From Danio rerio (taxonomy: Eukaryota > Chordata > Actinopteri > Cypriniformes > Danionidae), in assembly GCF_049306965.1 (NCBI RefSeq), contig NC_133200.1, positions 11,679,001 through 11,743,000 of the forward strand: a DNA stretch of 64,000 bases, given 5' to 3'. A program made the position numbers and the translations under genes. A model generated the notes under the pieces. That model was not told where the DNA came from and searched no databases. It saw nothing but the letters and a program-made list of their open reading frames with translations. Shown here piece after piece: positions 58,333 to 64,000 of the stretch (position 1 is the first letter of the stretch; each line of letters starts with the position of its first letter).

Positions 58333-61105
58333 TTACATTACATTACATTTAGTCATTTAGCAGACGCTTTTATCCAAATATATAATATATATTTCATACA
58401 AACATTTTAGAGAAAATATCAGACAGGTGTGAAGAGGCTAGGAAGACCACCCCATATACGCCCCATATAAATGGCCCCTAACGTCATTATTCTGGGATTA
58501 GCCTACCACTCTTGGGATTAATACACTTGCATAAAATAAATCGTATCTCAAAGCATACTGAGGCACATATGATTTTTACCAGGCATGCTTTTGTTTTTTT
58601 TTTCTTTTGCACCATATCCTCGTGCCGCCCCTAGCAAGGTGCCGCCCTGGGCGATCGCCCATATTGGCCATGCCTTAAATCCGCCACTGGTTTGCAGACA
58701 TCGTTGTTTTGCACTGCTCCTAATCAGCTTAAGGTTAATTTACCGGTCGTTTCATGGTCTCTGTGTGTTGTTGTACTCTCGCTGCCGCTGGTTTTAATGA
58801 AAAATGGACTTCTGGCCTTTTCAGTGCCTCCTTTGTGCTTTTTATTATCCATTTTTCATCTTTCGCATATCTCTTTAAAAATTATTTTGCTGAGGAGCAA
58901 GGTGCAGGTAAAGTAGATCGGATATACACATTAATATAACGGCATTTTTTTATGACACTGTATAACAATAATTAATATTTTTACAGTACTGTGATGGTTG
59001 GGATGGGTGTAGGCGTTAAAAAAATACAATTTATTGGGTAATTTCATAGATAACATAAATAATAGATGGTACAACTACTGTTTTTACCTTACTGTGATGG
59101 TTGGGTTTAGGGTGTGGGTAGATATTAATAAATTACAATAAATTAGAAATTTAATAAATAATAGAAATAATTCTTGTTAACTTCTAGCCGCAAACGTATC
59201 CAATCTAGCAACAACCCTGTGTGGGAGTCGAATGATAATAATTATGATTAACCTGCAGTGCATTCTGCTCATTGGGGTGCGAGGAGATAAAAAGAGCGGA
59301 GATGCGGTAAAATAATGAATAAAGAGAGAGGCTATGGTCAAATACATAAATGAATAAATAAAAAGTTGCGACTGCTGAGAGTGATCTTAATTCTATAAAG
59401 GGTCTTTGGGGTGTGGCATTTGCAATTACAAATCTCATGTAACCTCAAGTTAAAGTACACATCAGAGACACACCTCAGAATTTTAACAGAAGTAATGTTG
59501 TGTGGATACTTTTCATGGATTGTTTTTTTGCTCAGGAAATGGCTGCATTCCTTTTCGGAAAGCCGAACATGGCTGCAGTCAATGCAATACTTTGGAATAT
59601 ATGCATGAATTACATATATTTTAAATATGTGAAATTCATATATGAAATTCTATTTGATATATGTCATTTGCATATTTTCATGTGTCACTTTTCTATATGG
59701 GAACTTTAAAGGGCCCATTGGAATAAAAGATTTTGAAGGGAGCAGGTGATTTAAACATTGTCCACTGATTTTTTTTCTCATTTAATTTCTTTCATGCTTA
59801 TGTAGCAGAAGTGTGTCTCAGGGAACTGTTATTGTTTTGTCCCCTATACATTCACTCAAGTCTGGTGGATAAATGATTTAAAGGGATTTGTATTGAATAC
59901 TCTTATGCAGACAGTGACTATTAATTTTTGTGAATTTTTTCTGACAGGTCCTCAACTTTATCAAATGATGAGTCACTGTGAGCTACAGGGCAATAACAAG
60001 CCAGGCCAAATGGTTTCTAAGATTGCATTTAGTGGCTCCACAACAGATGAAATGAGTATTTATGAGAACAAGTTTACATATCAAAGCCAAAAAGAAATGC
60101 CAAGTCTGGCTTTGGAGCTAATCAAGTGGCGTCATGAGAGTGTAAGCTACCCAACGTGCATTTCAACTCTCAGGAATTACCTTAAAATGAGACAAACTCA
60201 AGTAAATAGAAAAGGTTGGTCTCCACCATGTAATATTCACAGATGTTTATCTGCAGGATAGTAAAAAAAAAAAAAAAGACATATATCAATAACAAGTATT
60301 GTTACATCAACAGTAAAACCCAAAGTCAGACTCTTTCAGAAAGCAAACTCAGACTCTGGAGGTTTTCGTGTGAATTGTTTGGCGACAGGATTTTATCCTC
60401 GTCACATCAACCTGACCCTGTTGAGAGATGGACAGCCTGTATCTGAAAATGAGGTCACTGGAGGAGATCTGCTGCCCAATGGGGACGGGACATACCAGAT
60501 GAGGAAGAGTCTGGAGATCAGAGCAGAGGAGAGACAAAAACACAAATACACCTGCTCTGCAAAACACCTCAGTCTGGACAACAAACTCATCGTCACATTT
60601 GGTAACAAGGTGTAAATGCTTAAAACACTCAACACATATCACAAAATCTGTTTGATGTGACCTTTTTAATTATGTTGTTGCAGACTTTGACCCTGGTGAA
60701 CCATTTAAATCAGTGATTCCCTCAGTGCTGATAATTTTGTCTCTGGTGTTGGTGTTTATAACTGGAGTTGTCATATATAAATGCAGGAAAAGACGAGCAG
60801 GTAGGTTCTACTTTGTGAGAATTTTTTTTTAAAGCAAAATCAAGCACATTTTTAATAATGATAATTTATTTGACTTCCCTTCGTATTATAGTATCATCTA
60901 AAAGGGATTATATTTCAGCTTCAAGTGAGTAATCTATTTTTTGTCATTTTTGTATGTGATTACTAAAATTATTTCTCATTAAAATAATTTCATATTGGTT
61001 TTCATTTTAGCACATTAAGTTGATTTAAATAAATGATTTTCATTTTTAGCGTCTGAAGAAAGCACTGGCTCAACAGTAACACAACCACAACAGGAAGCTA
61101 CTTAA
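56595..61105 (+). CDS. MHC class I heavy chain, non-classical, gene 4 (subgroup B), intact
   Basis: Seven exons, all phase 1, total 357 residues: signal 56595-56667, alpha1 57318-57557, alpha2 59948-60214, alpha3 60314-60601, TM 60684-60800, tail 60892-60924 and 61050-61105. The leader is MSYVGNMIIILFLCVLLAP. Alpha1 begins SHSLWMLATYMKGE and has sequon NTTNED. Alpha2 holds cysteines in MSHCELQG and YPTCISTLRNYL. Alpha3 has [10 protein letters not shown], sequon NLT and YTCSAKHLSLDNK. The TM core is VLIILSLVLVFITGVVIY followed by the basic stop-transfer KCRKRRA. The tail SSKRDYISAS then SEESTGSTVTQPQQEAT carries possible phosphorylation and tyrosine-sorting (YISA) sites. ATTAAA at 61196 may be the polyadenylation signal. 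Classical peptide-end anchors are mostly missing, though the tyrosine of NYL and both alpha2 cysteines stay. Likely a surface glycoprotein that pairs with beta-2-microglobulin; ligand unknown. Best candidate for a working gene here. Confidence 0.92.
57642..57725 (+). mobile_element. hAT-like repeat end in gene 4's alpha1-alpha2 intron
   Basis: CAGGGATTCTCAACCGGTGG and GGTCCTGCAGGTGGGCCGCA are typical of one end of a hAT-type repeat; the other end was not located with confidence. The intron also carries a CCGCCCTGGGCGATCGCCCA repeat near 58650. Confidence 0.5.
58247..58329. repeat. (AT)n microsatellite in gene 4 intron
   Basis: About 83 bp of alternating AT. It is followed at 58331-58376 by CATTTAGTCATTTAGCAGAC, a widespread fish repeat motif. 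Confidence 0.96.
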
Positions 61106-61267
61106 ATCAGTGAAACATGAAGTAAATGAAAACCTGACAATTTTGGATGGTTCATTATCAGTCTTTCTGCGTCAATCTTTTAGTTTAATAATACAATTAA
61201 ATATTATTATATTTTAATGATAATATTTAATATTATAACATTATTTTTAGTGAAGTTTATATGTTAA

Positions 61268-61398
61268 CTAATTTTGAGCTCAAACTCCCCTCTCGTCCTG
61301 CAAACTGGAGGGAGCCACAGTCTCGAGGATCTTATGAGCTCAGGGCTCTCTTCCAGGACAGCATGCCTACCAAGCTTTGTGTAAACTCTTGAAATGTC
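61268..61398 (-). repeat. M block, copy 4
   Basis: Minus strand: AAGAGTTTACACAAAGC, GGCATGCTGTCCTGGAAGAG, AGCCCTGAGCTC, and GACGAGAGGGGAGTTTGAGC. It follows gene 4 directly. Confidence 0.62.
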
Positions 61399-61870
61399 AT
61401 TTACCTTAATTCAGTGTTAATTTTGACAGCAAGTTTTGATTTAGTTTTTGTCTTATTCTTATAACTAAAATACCACAGTTTTAGTCATATTTTAGTCTCC
61501 TTCATAATAGTCATTGAATAGTCAATTTAGTCATTGAAGTGTCATTTAGTCATCGAAGATTATTATTAACCTTACAATCAATATACTCTGTCCAAAAATA
61601 CATTAATTTCCCCACATTACAATTTTCATGTCAGCAGGGGAGTCAGTGTACTGTACGAATGACTATTAAACCTTAACTGTTTAACTTTGTATGGCTATAT
61701 TTTGTAGTTTTGCATCATAAAACACAGAGATTTGTCCTACAATTAACCATGTTCATATTTTAAAACTGCTTAACAACATCAGTGCGTTGAGAGATCCCGT
61801 AGGCTTTTTCTAATGTTAAATGTGTTCTTATGTAGTGCGTGATGTTTTTTTTTTTTTAACAAAAGCCATG

Positions 61871-62892
61871 TTAGAGGGCACATAGGTTACCCCTTTTTTC
61901 AGATTTAATATAAGTCTTTTGCGTCTCTAGAATGTGTATATAAAGTTTCAGCTCAAAACACCCATCAGATTTTTCATTATACCTTTTACAAGATGCTGTT
62001 TTATACACATTTCCAGCAGGGGGTGGTTTTGTCGTACTGCACCTTTAAGCCGAGTTCTGGCCGCCTACTGTTTCTACGTGCCTTTCCGCGTGCTTTAATC
62101 TCCTCCCTCGGCTGCATCAGACAACAGACAGAGTTAAAGGAAGAAGGTCTCTTGTAGCGTTTGTGAGAAATACTACAGTAAGAACTAATCTATACTAATC
62201 AGAATTTGTTGTGAAGTTGCATTGATGAGTCACACACAATATCGTTACAAAGTTCACGCACACACACACAGGCAGGCAGACAGACAGAGCGCGCTTAGCA
62301 CTGTTTTTGCACTCAAGTGTGACAGGATACAGGCTAACCTCCACTGCTGTGTGGATATCTGTTATGCTAATGTACAAAATAAACCTGATTGAACTTCCAC
62401 AAACCGGGATTGAAGCGTCTTCTTTTATAATTTTTCTGACACGCGGTTGTGCTGATGAAGTAAAGCTGAAGTAAATCGCTGTAAATAATTACACACGTGC
62501 TACTGTTTTAAAACACTTTAAACAGGTGAAACTTACTCTCAATCACATTTGATGATGATTGCTGATCCTAGCGAACAGAACAGACCTTTTATTCCCGGTT
62601 GCTTTGCGTATGTCTGCCTGGTCTTGTTGACATATACACGTGACTACCGGTACATGTTAATGCGCGCAGCTGTCAATCAATTCGGTGAGCGGGTGGACCG
62701 CACTCCTACGTAAAGTTGCGGTCGGTCTGAAAACCGCTCTAATTGGTTCACCGTTTTTATGTTGTTAAATTGAAAAAAAAAGGACTGGGCGTGTTTATAT
62801 CACCCCAATATTATGGTCTATACACTATATATACACATATGTTTCTCCAAATAGCTTGAAAAGTAGATTTTTTTACCATAGGTGCCCTTTAA
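61871..62892. mobile_element. TIR DNA transposon, about 1 kb
   Basis: Ends TTAGAGGGCACATAGG and, inverted, TTAAAGGGCACCTATGG. The TTA/TTAA edges suggest a Harbinger- or TTAA-type mover. Inside is a short CA then CAGGCAGACAGACAG run (62258-62288). No transposase. Confidence 0.65.
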
Positions 62893-64000
62893 TAAATGCT
62901 TGTAACTTTTTCACTTACTTTTTGAGTGCCTTAGACTTTTTATGTTCTTATGCATCATTTTTGCAAAACATCAGTGCATTGTACAACAGGGTTTTTCAAT
63001 AAACATATTAAGGCGTGTTGTAATTTGAAACTGCCATACAACACCAGGGATTTAACAACAGTTTAAAGCAACATGTTGTCTACTTTATTTCATTTACCCC
63101 AAATCACTTGCCTATATGTTTGATTTCATCCAGCGCGTACTCATGGCAATTGCATGGGACGCACTCAAGCAGTCTTTGTCAAACCATCCTTGTTGTTAAA
63201 TGGATGGTCCGCGTTGATATCATATTTTAAACTTTAGTTGATGTGTAATGTAGCTGTGTGAACATAAACAACATCTGAATATAATATGTTCAAAGTTCAA
63301 TGCAAAGGGAGACATTGGCTTTTACAGAGTTAGCTTAGCAAAGCCTACAGTGAACAAAAAAATACATCCGGTTAATGATGTCATAAAACCTTCAGGTTAC
63401 AAGCATACACCTTGCGCAGAAAAGAGACATGGCCAGATGCACTGAAAGCCGATCCGCGAATCACAGCTCATTATGTTAGCTGACCAATCAGAGCCTCTTG
63501 AGGGTGGGTCGTTTTAATGTTAGCAGATTAGCTGTATATAATCAAAGTAAGATATATGAACAAATAACATAATTTTCTACAAATGAAGCTTGAGCACACA
63601 TTGCTTTGCATCTTATAAACGCAACCAAGCCTTAAAAATATACTGTGGACCACCCCTTTAAGATTCATCACTGTGAGACATCAAAACATCACTGCCAGTG
63701 CACAAAGTTGTACAATTGGTGTAGTGCAGTTTTTTTTTTTTATATGTGTGATGTTCCACTGCTACTTCTACAATGTGGATGTGATCTAGTAATTTTCTAT
63801 GACAGTATAGTCAACCCACTATAATTTTGTGGAAATTTTGGTCCAAAATGTTTAGTATGTCTTATTTCAGTTTTGTATTATGCATTTTTTTTAAAGATTT
63901 ATTTTAGCCTTTATTAAGTAGATAGGAGAGTAATATAGACAGGAAGTGAAGTGGGAGAGAGACAGGGGGTAGGTACGGGAAATGTCCTCAAGCTGGGATT
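62893..64000. other. Intergenic DNA to the window's end
   Basis: No gene. From about 63890 the sequence TTTATTTTAGCCTTTATTAA, AGACAGGAAGTGAAGTGGGA and GGGAGAGAGACAGGGGG looks like the start of a common fish SINE-like repeat, cut by the window edge. Confidence 0.4.

Overview
The window looks like zebrafish (Danio rerio) or a very close danionin genome. It is AT-rich and intron-rich, and is full of DANA tRNA-derived SINEs, L2-type LINEs, Tc1-like, hAT-like and TA-target DNA transposons, and long CA/GATA/AT microsatellites. The only host genes I can support are MHC class I heavy-chain genes. They look non-classical, most like the teleost L lineage, but that assignment is from memory of the family and was not searched.

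Four MHC loci can be built exon by exon, every intron in phase 1. Gene 1 (+, 4265-9338) and gene 2 (-, 27188-50472) form subgroup A: they share the alpha3 C-terminus, membrane exon and following intron, and lie in opposite orientation. Gene 3 (+, 52785-54895) is a pseudogene lacking most of alpha1 and part of alpha2. Gene 4 (+, 56595-61105) is intact. Genes 3 and 4 form subgroup B. A 70-bp alpha3 relic at 11353-11422 also belongs to subgroup B, so the cluster once held more genes. Genes 1, 2 and 4 have full open frames across their exons (340, 358 or 340, and 357 residues).

Most remaining DNA is nested mobile elements. Gene 1 is preceded by a conserved upstream block cut by a hAT element with a perfect 8-bp target duplication, and its alpha3-TM intron carries a LINE that is itself split by a TIR element. 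From 13.8 to 26.2 kb one hAT-like repeat is split by an 11.4-kb insertion holding an L2 LINE, a hAT element and a degenerate tandem array. Gene 2 is stretched to about 23 kb by a young Gypsy-type LTR element (27611-32900), a DIRS-type element (34943-39705) and a Tc1-like transposon (40177-46028) that contains several further layers of insertion.

Regulation is only hinted at. Interferon-response-like GAAAGTGAAAG motifs lie in intron 1 of genes 1 and 2, and an inverted CCAAT (Y-box-like) site lies 84 bp upstream of the gene 2 start. The proteins would be type I membrane glycoproteins, presumably paired with beta-2-microglobulin. Most residues that classical class I molecules use to grip peptide ends are not recognisable. 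I found no new biochemical system; the main interest is this rapidly rearranging non-classical MHC cluster and its unusually legible insertion history.
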